DNA of 64,000 nucleotides from Dipteris shenzhenensis. Lineage: Eukaryota; Polypodiophyta; Polypodiopsida; Gleicheniales. The notes under the pieces are model-generated. The model did not search any database. It was not told the DNA's origin and saw only the letters and a program-made list of their open reading frames with translations. Made by a program: the position numbers and the translations under genes. The stretch is from the NCBI GenBank assembly GCA_047967505.1, contig CM106539.1; one strand, given 5' to 3'. How positions within the stretch are numbered: the stretch's first letter is position 1; the number at the start of each line of letters is the position of its first letter. Shown here one piece after another: positions 11,764 through 23,169 of the stretch.

Positions 11764-11790
11764 AGACAGAGAGAGAGAGAAAGAATAAGG
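11706..11790. repeat. (GA)n microsatellite
   Basis: An almost pure GA dinucleotide run inside the leader of the gag-only element; absent from copy B because of the 1982-bp deletion. Confidence 0.9.
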
Positions 11791-11867
11791 AGAGAGGTGG
11801 GGTAGATGATAATGTGGCATAGTGAGGGATGAAGGCTCAAGGAGGGTGACGAGGCTCTAATACCACA

Positions 11868-12148
11868 TGAAGGAAATTCAAGAAGCATAATGGAAAGAGT
11901 TGTTTATTCATGAGAAGAAGTTTCCTTAAATAGGCAAGTGATAAAATGCACGTGCCCAAGAGAGAGAGCATCTCTAGATCCACTAATCTCTCCACTGGTT
12001 TCTCAATCAAGTCCATGATTCTCTCAATCACACCCACTGGAACCTTCTACCACCTAGCCTAGTCACACTAACCACACATACACACACACAAGCACACATA
12101 CACCTTGTAATAATCCTTGTAGACCTGTTACATCAATATGTCCCAACA
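11868..12148 (-). repeat. 5' LTR of the gag-only element, copy A
   Basis: 281 bp, same termini as 9419-9705. The primer site for tRNA-Met (TGGTATTAGAGC on the minus strand) lies at 11854-11865, two bases from the LTR end. Confidence 0.85.
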
Positions 12149-12153
12149 CTATC

Positions 12154-12600
12154 ATGGGATGGACCCTCACATAAAAATGTCATCGTTTCCCTTCTCTAGT
12201 CACGTTTTCCTCCCATTTCACCTCCATTATTCCAAAACTTTCAAGCTTTTTGAATAAGATAACCTTACCTCCCTCTGTCTCTATTTGTTTTCAAGAGCTC
12301 CCTAATGGGTCTCCTAATTCAAAAAAGTCATTATGTACGAATTCAAGCATCGGATTTCCATAGGATTTGTTCCAGCAGCTGTGTAATTTTGTCTTTCAAT
12401 TGTCTACGCATTCAAAAATTGCATTGGATGATAAGTTTGCAATATTGGATGGAAAAAATAGTTGGCAATCTAATTGAAACTTTAGACTAAGCTTAACCCT
12501 TAATCTATTTAAATTAATCTAATTTATCCAATTTTAATAATCTTCCCTCCCCCTCCTCATTGTCGCCAACAACACTCCTGCTCCTCTGCCTTGTCGCCTC

Positions 12601-12637
<37 letters not shown>

Positions 12638-14175
12638 TTTCCCGTACTGGACTGCCACTGCCATCTGACTCCCTAATTTATAACCCTCCCTCCACCGCCC
12701 TCTATGCAGCCTAACCTACTCATCCCCCTTCGCCTTGCCGCCCCCCCTTCTTCTCTCTCTCTCTCTCTCCCTTTCTCTCACGTCGCACGTGCATAGCAAT
12801 CTGTGTGCCAATATGCCTCCACCCTCTTTTAAACAAAGAAAATTGTTTAAATTTGTGCAACCACCGCACTATAATAGAACTAGCATGGTGGTTGCAAGGA
12901 AATACATTTTCCTTTGTTTAGGATTCCGCACTAAAATATAACCAATGCGGTGGTTTCATTGGAAAATATATTTTCCTTCATTTAGGATTAACTTTTAGCC
13001 ACTTGTTTAAAAATATTAATTGCACTCTCATTACATTAAAACAACATGCTATTCCAACCATTGGGTCTACCCGATGGCATAGGAAAAAAAATAAAATAAG
13101 AAAGGAGACCCCTCGATGCAAAATATGTGAACAATTGGAGACTCCAATGTGTGTCCCATGTGACCCATCCAATTAACATAAATACATTTTCTTTGGTTTA
13201 CTTAGGAGTAGCTATAGCCATCTCATAGAACCAGCACAGTGGTCGCACTAAGCCAACATAAGTGTGGTGGTTCATAATCTAGATCAACATTGAAGAGCTG
13301 CACGTAGATGATAGGTGGTGAGCTGTGGGCAAATGACAGGTGGCAAGTTGTGTGTAGATAACAAATGGTGAGCTATGGGTAGATGACATGACAGACTGTG
13401 GATAGTCTAATGCACAAAGATATAGCACAAAGACTGAACAAATGAGGGTAGAACTACTCATGTAGTGTCATGTGTCAAGATTTGAGGTGTTTAGAACATC
13501 AAGTTTTGACAGATTGCGTCTCATTATTACACCAATAAGGTAATCATTACATTGGGACAAATTCTAGTGAGAGTACGAGTTTGTCTAAAATTCAAAATAT
13601 TGCCCACCAACCTGTCGCATTGTGGCCCCAAAACTACCCTAAAATAGTTCATTAAGGGAATTTTGGACTCAAAAAGGGCCTCTTTGATTAGGCCCTTAAG
13701 ATTTGTGACAAGCATCCTAGCCAATGGGAAGGCTTGGGCATTAAAAGAATGGAGGATCCCATATTGGAGAGACCTCCCTTGGTCCCCACTAGGCTCCCAC
13801 TTGCCTCCCTCTTGCCCCCACCACCTCTTGGGGCATTTACTCTCCCCTAGGCCCCTTGGCTTTTGTGCTAGTCCTTGCTAACCTCCTCCCTCTCTTGGTG
13901 GGCCCAAAAATTCACGAATTTTTTTCCCTTTAAAAAAAAGTTAAAAACATCCAAAAGTGTTCCCACCCCCAAACACCTCCTAGGAGTCCCCCCAAACTAT
14001 CCCCCATTGACTCAAGACCTTCTTGTCAGCCTCTACCTTCTCTCAACCTCTCAACCTTCTCTCAACCTCTTTCTCCTCCTCTCAATCCTCTTTCAACATC
14101 TTCCTCCCTCAACCTCCTCTCAATCTCTTCCTCCTTCTAACCTCTCTCTCTTTGCTTGCTCCCATTCCTTCTACA
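12154..14175. other. Gene-poor stretch with simple repeats, copy A
   Basis: It holds (CT)n tracts at about 12604-12634 and 12753-12780, an inverted repeat with arms AACCACCGCA (near 12860) and TGCGGTGGTT (near 12946), the 16-bp perfect palindrome GGAAAATATATTTTCC at 12961-12976, and a CT-rich stretch before 14176. No protein-coding gene can be supported. Confidence 0.5.
13304..13402. repeat. 25-bp minisatellite, four units, copy A
   Basis: Units start at 13304, 13329, 13354 and 13379, each close to GTAGATGACAGGTGGTGAGC plus a few bases. Present in copy B at 47983-48081. Confidence 0.8.
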
Positions 14176-14424
14176 ATGGTGAAGACCTCTCCTTCCCTTA
14201 GACCAAAGCTATTAATTCAATCTTGTATGGGTCGCATTTTGAAGGATGATAGTGACATTTGGATTCTTCAAGAGTTTAGGCTAATGTCTTGGGTCACAAT
14301 GCAACCATCTTCAATAGGTCCATTCAAGGTTTCAAGGAAGGACAGAGCAAACAAAAGAGAAGCATGGAAGGGTCACATTGTTGGATTTTGGATTATAAAG
14401 AAAGGACTCAAAGTCAAGGTTTAG
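14176..14424 (+). CDS. Small hypothetical reading frame, copy A
   Basis: From the first ATG (TCTACAATGG context) after a CT-rich leader-like stretch, 82 codons run open to 14424. The product starts MVKTSPSLRPKLL and is basic, with no motif I recognise. The same frame is conserved at 48855-49103, which means little given how young the duplication is. It could equally be a chance reading frame. Confidence 0.2.
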   Translation: MVKTSPSLRPKLLIQSCMGRILKDDSDIWILQEFRLMSWVTMQPSSIGPFKVSRKDRANKREAWKGHIVGFWIIKKGLKVKV

Positions 14425-14600
14425 CATGTGTACATGGCTTGAGACATGAACTTGGATCCTGAAAATTGAACTTGCATTCCTTCAAATTGTATCTCTCTTT
14501 TGCATTGTCTCTTGTGCATAATGAGACTTCATTTGTCCATTCTATGCATGTGAATGTGTGTTGAGAAAGGTTACTATGGAGAGAATAGACATGTGGGAGT

Positions 14601-14604
<4 letters not shown>

Positions 14605-14676
<72 letters not shown>
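14605..14676. repeat. (GA)n microsatellite, copy A
   Basis: Pure GA run, 6 bp shorter than its partner at 49284-49361. It makes spurious Ser/Leu frames on the minus strand. Confidence 0.95.
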
Positions 14677-14679
<3 letters not shown>

Positions 14680-17600
14680 TGAGGGGTGGAAGGGACATGG
14701 TAAGGGAAAGAGAGAGGAAGGTGTGTAATTAAAATGTAGAAACCTATAAACAACACAGCACACGATGCTCAGATAAAGGTGGAAAAAACTTTAAAATTGA
14801 CATATGGATTCTCACGAGTACAACTGGTAAAAAAAGTGTCGAATTCATGCGGTAGTCTAGGCTCCAAGGTCAGAGTCCACTTACCTGTCACCATCCACAA
14901 CAAACCATTTGTTAGAACAAAATTGGCATCATGTGGGAAGATAGGTAATGCCTGTGTTCCCCAGCTTGTTATCACTTATACCAAAGAGACTTAGAACAAC
15001 AGATGGATTCTAAGAGTGAAAAGAAAAAAATTACTTGATTTAACAAGGGGGGTTAGTCCACACCCAAGAGTAAAGTCAACCTAATTGAAATAGTAGGCGA
15101 GGGGTAGTCCACACCCAAGAGTGAAAAGAGTTAAGTTGAAAGAATTTATCAAGGGGGTTAGTCCATTCCCAAGAGAAAAAGAAACTTAACTGAGTTACTA
15201 AGTAGGGGGTAGTCCACACCTACCAAAAGAGTCACTATTGACAAATAATTAAGAAAGGTAATCGATTTGTCCATGCCCTAACTAAAGACAGTCCAAGGCT
15301 CAATTACATGGGCCATTAATTCATTGTGGATTAAAATTTTAGCCAAATTTCTTAACAATTTCCTATACAATATTAATAGGATGGAGCATCACTGGTATAG
15401 GGAGTGAGCGACAAGACACATTAGAAAGACAACATCTTAGGGGGGTGTGACAAAAGAGGGGATTAACTAACTTTGGACAATTAATTCATAAGGGGTCTTC
15501 CACACCCATGTTCTATAAATGAGAAAAAAAAAAGTGAAACAATAGAAGATAAAGCAACTATTTTAATAAAGGAAGTAAGGAAGCATATAAATTAATAGAA
15601 AATACAACAATTTAAGGATACTTCAATATATTGCTTCAATAAATAAAGCAATAAGGAATAAAGAGGGAACAAAGGCAATGAAAATCATGAATAAGTTTTA
15701 ATAATTGCTTTAGGAAAGTTTACAAGAGTCTAGGTTATTCTTGATCCAAATTAGGTTAATTAAATACTAAAAAAAGATAGAATTGACAGGGATGAAAAAG
15801 AAAACTAGAAAAAGGAAAATGTAACAAAGAAAAATGAAATAGAAATAATTATATAAGTAGACATTACTATACCACTGACTAGAAACACATATGTAAATAA
15901 AGTAAAAATACATATATGTAGAGAAAAGAAGTCCAATTGAAGAGAAATAACATGGGCTTATATATAAATATTATATATATATATATATATATATAAAAGC
16001 ATAACTCATATAAGTCTGTCGAGAGAGGCAGCCATAGGGTGAGCTGTAACCATCACCACCAACTAGCTCATAGAAGTGAAAATTCTACACCTCGAGCATT
16101 CCAAACTATCGGAGAAAAAGAACAAAGTCTGAGCCGTGAGGACTCGCCAAGCAAACGAGAAAACAAGGAGCCAAGAAAATGAGAAAACAAAGAGCCTTGT
16201 TGAAGGCTTTACAACCATGCATAGAGCAATTGACGGAGACGCTGAACCAATTTTGTGGTCAAATGGAAGGCCAATATGCATGTTATGAAGGTGGTGGCAT
16301 ACTGTAAGTGCCAATATGAAGAGCAAGTAGCATCAATACCACAGCCTTGTAGAAGTCATGACGGAGGGCCACCAATGAGAGAGCTATGCAGGAAGCTAGA
16401 TGGGCCAAAGAATCGGGCCAACGTAAACCTGCAACAAAGCCAATAAAGATGAAAAGAAGGAGAAGGTGCCATAGCAACTATTATGCACAAAAACTACGAT
16501 CAATTTCAAATGCATCAATGGTCATGTAGTCAGGAGTAATAAAACGTTCATGTAGTTAGGACTTCAAGCCATCGAGTGAACTAGGGGACTATAGATAATA
16601 AAGCTAGTTAAGAAGGATTTGAGGCTTATGATCATGCAAGTGACGATCATGTAAAACTCGAACTGCTACAAGCAAGGAGGAGCATTGGAAGGGAGACGCG
16701 GGTTGCCAATGGAGATAGAGAGGTGTTTCCAATGAAGGTAAGGAGTTTAAGATGCCAAATCACAGGTAGGAAGAGCACGTAGTTTGTAAGGGAACAAGCA
16801 GAGGGTAAGCACAAGGAGAAGATGGAGAAAATAGATGAGCTGTGATGTAGACAAGTTGTAAGCTTTGCAAGGGTCCTAGAAAGCATAAGATTAGAGATGT
16901 GAGAGTCGCTAGTGGAGTCGATCATGTACTTGAACGAGCTAGCTGAAACACAAATGAGACAAGTGCTTCCATGTTATAATAAGTAATATGTAGGGAGAAG
17001 AGAACCTCAAAGAAGGTGTAGAGCTAACAACAAATGGTCCCGCATAGGTCTGGAGAAAAATCAAAAAAGTTTTGCAAAGCATTATGAGCAAGCACGAGTG
17101 AAAAAAAGTCATCATGAGCTAGCAAGAGTAGAAGAAGGCAAGGCGAGAAGGGTATAGTTACAATGGAATGCCGTAGAGGAGAGGCAATGGGAGAAAGATG
17201 ATTAGGGAGAGAGGCAGCACAAGACAGGGGTATACGATAGAGAATAAGGGAGGTTTTCATTCCATCAAATAGAAGAAGCACCATCTAGAGCCTTAATTCC
17301 CACCGCTACCAACTGATGTATGCATGAGCGTCTTCATAATTACGCATTATCCACTTTGCCAACCCTCTTATCCATTCAATCCTTAACTAGTATGCTTAAC
17401 GATGCTTAATACTAGATTTTATAAAGCATGATTAGTTCATTTTCCACCCAACTTATACTAAGAGTACCCACATACTAAAGTCAAAAAATTAATTATTTAA
17501 CATAGTTACATGGTATACACTAATTTAAAGTGGGGGTTTAAAGGTTAATAAAACAATCGCTTAGCTAAGAAGATGATAATGTCAAGAATCAAGAATTTAG

Positions 17601-17921
17601 ATCACGCTTGCTCTGGGGTCTCATCATCCTCAATACATTATGCATCATGCCCAAGTTACTATCCTATAATGCAAAGTAGTATCACATGGAATATCTACAA
17701 GATTACCAAGAAAATCAACACTCAAAAGTTAGGAGGGGGGAGAAATCTAAAAGAGAAAATGGGGGATGTGGAAATAAAATGGAACGAAAAGGGGGGAAAC
17801 TAAAATTAAACTTTTTTTTTTTAATGGGGGGATATTCTATTTGTGAAGCAATGATCAAGTGAAAAAGTGTGTGTGTGTGTGTGCATACGCGTGCATGTGT
17901 GTGTGTGTGTGTGTGTGTGTG

Positions 17922-17958
<37 letters not shown>

Positions 17959-18394
17959 ATGGACTCATTGACATCTTTCTTTACTTCTTATGTAGATATT
18001 TTTCCTTCCACCAAAGTCAAAACCTAACCCTTGGGGAGTCTCACCGAAACATTTCAAGCTTTTCATCCAAAGATTGGGGAGATAATGTTCTTGGGAGGGA
18101 CTCCTACCTCCTTAACAAAATCCAGTAACTTTTTCTATAATGCATGCTACCAAGTACCTCGAAGAGAAGGTGCATATGGACTCCTCTATCCTGTTCCTCT
18201 ACTTTGATAGTCCAAAATGGCCTCTTCCAGATCCACCATTCTCTGTAGATGCATTTAGAATGAAGATGAGGTTTCATTAATGAAGTTTGCTTTAGGTTCT
18301 AAATCTATGGGGGTTAGTTGGTTCATGCCCTCCATTGTATTTGTTTCTACTTCAAATCAGTTTTCCTCCATAAAACAAAGACCATGTGGGTATG
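14677..18394. other. Gene-poor stretch, copy A
   Basis: Four spaced copies of a GGTTAGTCCACACCCAAGAG motif (near 15050, 15101, 15154, 15204; about 52-bp spacing), a (TA)n tract at 15972-15995, and a (GT)n-(GA)n tract at 17867-17955. Composition is A-rich between 15500 and 16000. Minus frames at about 16060-17280 show no recognisable domain, and I do not call a gene. Confidence 0.5.
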
Positions 18395-18666
18395 CAACAA
18401 CCTAGATGAGGACTTTCTTGATAATCTTCTTTATCCAAGATGAGATGTTAGGGAAGGTTTTTATCAGAAATACTATTGTAGATATGTAGGTAAAGAAAGT
18501 TTAGTAATAAGATATCAATGTTGGAAAGGTCAACAACCTGGATGAGGACTTTCTTGATAATCTTCTTTATCCAACATGAGATGTTAGGGAAGGATTTTAT
18601 CAGGGATACTATTGTAGATATGTAGGTAAAGAAAGTTTAGTAATAAGGTATCAATGTTGGAAAGGT
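18395..18666. repeat. 136-bp tandem duplication, copy A
   Basis: The block beginning CAACAACCTAGATGAGGAC at 18395 repeats at 18531 with a few substitutions. Confidence 0.9.
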
Positions 18667-18678
18667 CACCTCCCCATC

Positions 18679-19801
18679 TGTAAGCCCCCAAATGAGGAGA
18701 GCGTGGGGGAGGGAGACCTAGGGCAGAAGATTCCCAGAGAAGAGAGAGAGGGGGGGCTGCCACATGGGCAGCACCTCACAAGAGAAGAAGGCTGCAACAG
18801 ATGGCACAAACTACATTGCAGATGGCGGGGCATCCAAGTGATGGAGCGGGCCTGCAAGTGGGCAGATCAAAGTGGCGCAGCAGAGGCAGGACAGACCAGC
18901 ACATGGGTCAGCCAGGATAGAGGCTGATTGGGCTACTTTGAGGTAGCCAACCAGGCCTTATATAGGGCTGACCTAGGGGTTGGGCCCTTGCCTAGATTGG
19001 AGGGCCAAAAGCCCTAAAAGTGTGGGCCATAAAGGCCTAGTTTTGTGAGCCCTTAAAGGGCTGGACCAGCATCAGACTGGTCAGCCAATATGAGGCTGGC
19101 TAGTCAGCTTTCTCAGCAGGCCTTAGGGCCTATATAAGGAGAGGCTCTTGGCCTCATTTAATATCCAACAGCCAGCAATTCCAGGGCAGAAAGGAGCAGC
19201 AGGAAGCCTACTCTGTGGGCCTATTTACAGGAGGTGAGAGAGTGCAATAGGTGCTGCAGACTTAGCTCTAGGGAGAGGCTGGGGGACCCTGGCTGTCTTC
19301 TAGGGCAGCAAGGTGCTGAGATCATCATACCTTCTGGAGCAGCCATTCACAAGCAAGTTGGAGCAGTGGAATAGGGACCTGTGTGCTGCAGACAAAAGCT
19401 TGGCAAGGGCTGTCCACCTAGGCTAATTCACAGGCAGTAAGGTGGAGAAGAACACACTCGATGGAAAGTCTACTTATGCTCGAGGTGGAGCACACGAGCT
19501 CGAGTCTAGAGATAGCCAGCAGATAGGAGAAGGACCTTGTGGTTAGATCAGAGGACCACACCATTGGTGGGACTCTGGATCTATCTCTTTTGTATTGTGT
19601 CCATAGTTTTGGATGGAAATATATAAGTTTTGGTGTCTTCTATATCTGGATGGTTCATTGTCTATCGATGAGTCTGCACACCTATTTTATGCACATTAAG
19701 TAAAGAAGTTTGTGATTCCACCCCACACCACACTGTGTGAGCTCTTGGGCATTACTATAAGTCTTCCACTATGCGTACCCTCTGTTGGGTCATTTCTAAC
19801 A
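18679..19801 (+). mobile_element. LTR-like promoter block (possible solo LTR), copy A
   Basis: A GC-richer block starting TGTAAGCCCCC and ending CTAACA, with a TATA box (TATATAAG at 19131-19138) and many GGGCC/AAGGCC motifs upstream of it. Size and layout resemble a gypsy- or copia-type LTR (U3 with TATA, then a transcribed part). I see neither a second LTR nor a convincing target duplication, nor coding sequence next to it, so the call and its edges are tentative. Confidence 0.3.
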
Positions 19802-20609
19802 ATCAAGTAGTGCGTAGTATTTGTTATACGAGATATGCATATAGATGTTGGAAAATGGGTGCAAGTATAATTCATCAAATAGACTCCAAATAAGATGCAT
19901 GGGATAAATTATGGATTGTGATGTAGTAGACAACATAGAGGTAGAGATACATAAGCCAAATGGTGAAATCCAATATCTTGAGGTCACAGATAGTTGGAGC
20001 TTGAAGCACATTCGAGAATACATTGCTATCACCTTCGATGATAGTGACTTTTCTTCACACTAAATGGTTAGATAGTAGTGAGGAGGCGACTTGAAGCAAC
20101 ACCAATGCTTGACAAATGGAAGCATCCTTCTATCTTGTCCATTCATACTAGTATCAAATAAATTGAAAAGTTTTGGTATTGTTATGTCATTTATGAAAGG
20201 GTACAATGACAATGAACTTAATAAATTTAGTACTTTTGAAGTTCACAAGCAATGAGTCTTTATTAGTTTGTTGAATCTTCTAAAATCTTGATTGTTAATA
20301 AATTTAGTAGTTTTGAAGTTGATAAGAAATTAGTCTATATTGCTTTCGGAACCTTTTAAAATGTTGATCGTTGATAATTTAGTTGTTTAGTTCACAAGTA
20401 ATGAGTATATTATTTTTTTCAATCTGTTAAAATATTGAACGATTTTTGAAAAAGTGTCATGGTAAATTATTCTCATGCTTACAGTATGCAATCATGGTGA
20501 TAGATTTCAATATTAGTTCCAAGATTTAATAAAAATGAGCTAATATATTTTATTGCCCAATAATTTAATCCTAAATTGTCACCTTTGACTTTTAAAGAGT
20601 CAATGGTGC
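19802..20609. other. AT-rich intergenic stretch, copy A
   Basis: No gene seen. Imperfect direct repeats of the type TTTAGTA(C/G)TTTTGAAGTT occur near 20227 and 20305. Confidence 0.5.
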
Positions 20610-20617
20610 TATATAAA
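20610..20617 (+). promoter_or_regulatory. TATA box of the unrecognised decayed gene, copy A
   Basis: TATATAAA, 92 bases before the ATG at 20709, followed by a C/A-rich stretch (CACTCAACCTCTTCAACCC) typical of plant 5' untranslated leaders. Confidence 0.55.
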
Positions 20618-20708
20618 GGCCCTAGGGCTAAAAATAGCCTTTATTGTACTCATTTCCTACACTCAACCTCTTCAACCCTCAACTCACACCAACTTCTACA
20701 GACCTGCA

Positions 20709-22251
20709 ATGGCACACCTCATGATGCATACCAAAGTGGACTTGTATGAGATGTCTGATTGTGAGATCAATGTAATAGCGATAGTCCATAAGCACATGGA
20801 TATTTTTAGAGATGTTATTGATTACATCATTGAGAAAGCTAGGCCTTTCATGATTTGGTTAAACATAGATAGAGTAGAATGGTTTTGGTCAATCTTTTTT
20901 AGAGTCACAAAGTTGATCCTGGTTTTAGACATAGGCTACATAGAATTTGTAAACCTTGAGTCCAATTTTCCAAAGAAAAATATCAAAGGACAAGAGCATG
21001 GATCTCTAGTTGGGGCCTATAGGACCCAGTTTATATCCTTACCCTTAGCATATTGTAAAATCATCCTAGAAAGGGAGGACATGCCTTCTTGCAATAGAGC
21101 AAGAAGCAAATGTTGAAGAAATATAAATGTGATTGCCGAAGCTAGCCTCACCTTGGAGTGGTCCACAAAAACTTTGGAAAAAGGGAAGCACACTGCAGAA
21201 GTAGAGTTGGCCGTGGTTCAAGAAGCAGTTGGTACATCCTCCATGGGATAGTCTACCATGGTAGAAGGAGAAGAAGAGGAAGAAAAGGAAGGAGAGGAAG
21301 AAGTGGAGGAGGTTATGATGGAAGAGCTTTAATTGCTGCAAACCCTTTCATATGTTTTGATTAAAAATAGAGAATATTTGTTTTTAATTGATATTCAATA
21401 TGTGAAGAAGCTGAGGGAGGATGAAGAATTAGGGGCACTCTCCAATTAGGAGAGTAATATTGACCTGGGCTTTCCAAAGGAGGGGCTTGTTGATAGATGC
21501 ACGGATTTGGTGACCGCCAACACATTGGAACATCCGATCTTAAGTGTATGGGAGGAAATGCATGACTCAGCTCATGCAAGATTCATAGACATGGAGTTCC
21601 ATGAGGTCTAGGCAGAGAATAAGAACAAACATTCAAGGATTGTGAGTAGTGCCATGACATTGTCATCATCAGTCACCCCTATGAAGATTGACAAGAGCAA
21701 AAGCTCCATCAATATTTGTGTAGAGGTTACGATGAAAGACAAATTGTAAGTTGATGACATTGTCAAATATTTATGATGCGATGTTTTTAATTCAAATATT
21801 TTCAAAAAAGCTTACTGATCAGATTATTACAACTTTCAGGCTATTATTGAAGTAGATGATTATGCATTGCGACATGCAGTTTAAGGTGGTAGCATAGGTG
21901 TAGACTCTACACTTGGACATTACATGGATGATGGGGATGTTCAAGCATCAAGGTCTTGTTTGTATGAATTCCTTGTACTCACCTCATGAAAAGGAGGAGC
22001 TAATCAAATGCAGGGCACTATGACCTTACCTCCATCAATCCATAAGTGCATTTTGGTTAGGCGAGATCTTGCACTTGCAACTTTTGGGGAAAGATTGGCA
22101 GGAAGACTTTTTGTGGTTGCATGTTGCTATGGGGGCTTTGACAAGTGCTAATGATTTAAAAAAAGTTGTGGACACTTTCACACAACCAATTGTCTTGGCA
22201 CCAAACGGAGAGCTGCAATCTTGGACAAAGCAGAGGATGCAAAGCAAGTAA
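20709..22251 (+). pseudogene. Unrecognised gene decayed mainly by premature stops, copy A
   Basis: The ATG at 20709 opens 135 codons to the TGA at 21114-21116. The same frame then continues with protein-like composition to about 21750, interrupted by isolated TAG/TAA codons only. It covers an acidic Glu-rich run near 21265-21330 and segments such as NREYLFLIDIQYVKKLRED and TLEHPILSVWEEMHDSA. From about 21900 the plausible frame shifts and ends with WLHVAMGALTSANDLKKVV and a stop at 22249-22251. I do not recognise a family; it may be a host gene or the gag-like gene of an unfamiliar element. The same lesions are in copy B, so inactivation predates the duplication. Confidence 0.45.
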
Positions 22252-22808
22252 ATATCTTGTAGAGAAAATCATGAGATCATGTTGTGATGACTTCAGGTTA
22301 CCAAAAACATTGTGAATACAAATGGAGATACAATATATACTTTTTTTTCCATGGTGGTGTTAATTTGAAATGACATTAAATTTTATTTTGATAGAGTCAT
22401 CTTTACTTTTTGTGCAAACAATTTTGATGCACAATGTGTTTCAATATTTTGTATATAAGAAATTCAAAGTTTTTACTAAAAAATGCCAATATAGGCTAAC
22501 ATTATTGAGTACACACTATGCTTTCCCAAAACATACCATTCATTTGGCCACTAAATAAATTGTCTACGCTTTGTGGTATGATTAATAATATGAAAGAGAG
22601 TGGTGAAATGCCATGCTTGAGGTGATAAATTAACTTGATGATAAGTGCACATTCCAAGTGGAACCTATTAACAACATAAATGGCATTCTAAATCATCATC
22701 TCATTGATAATGTGGGAGGCTACATTAACTCAATCTAGAGTTTCCAATTACAATTCTGAAAGTCTACCATCCATCAATGAGGATTGTGTACACTAATAAG
22801 GCATTTTT
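22252..22808. other. AT-rich stretch between decayed gene and Copia-2A
   Basis: No gene or structured repeat seen. Confidence 0.5.
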
Positions 22809-23166
22809 TGTGAAGAGAGTGGGAGAGAAGTAAGGAGTCTCACTTGCAGCTTTCTCACATACACAATGGGGGAATACACACAAAGGAGGAGGCTGAAATC
22901 AGTTTTCCTCTTCTTAGTTGTGAAAGCCAAAAGAACTCTCTCGAAGTACAAAAGGAATAGGTGAACCCTATTTGTGGGTCTCAAACCAAACTCAGCTAAC
23001 CTAGGTGGCATACTAACTGAGCCACTAACTAGAGTACATAAAGATAGCTGTCATCCAACTATTATTCATGGGCAGTGTACCAACTGCATCTGCAGCTAAC
23101 AAGCCGGTGACATAAATGCACAACGGTCACCCTGGCATATCACAAGTGGAGCTCGATATCTCAACA
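22809..23166 (-). repeat. 3' LTR of Copia-2A
   Basis: 358 bp, TGTGAAGAG...CTCAACA on the + strand, matched by 57519-57875 and, with several percent divergence, by the 5' LTR beginning at 63717. Confidence 0.85.
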
Positions 23167-23169
23167 CTC

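Larger units (their letters stand above)
9419..12148 (-). mobile_element. Gag-only LTR retrotransposon, complete with target duplication, copy A
   Basis: Two LTRs in the same orientation (9419-9705 and 11868-12148, both TGAAGG...CCAACA) enclose 2162 bp. The 5-bp direct repeat CTATC flanks the element exactly (9414-9418 and 12149-12153). On the minus strand a primer site TGGTATTAGAGC (11854-11865) follows the 5' LTR, and a purine-rich tract (TGTGGAGGGAC) precedes the 3' LTR. The interior codes only for a decayed copia-type Gag. There is no room for pol between its zinc knuckle and the 3' LTR. This is the structure of TR-GAG-type elements, which rely on the enzymes of other elements. The LTRs differ at roughly a tenth of positions by eye, so the insertion is old. 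Confidence 0.85.

Noticed and set aside
14542-14763. Ser/Leu-rich minus frames over (GA)n tracts (also 11661-11888 and 49221-49448)
   Set aside because: Translation of dinucleotide repeats, not genes.
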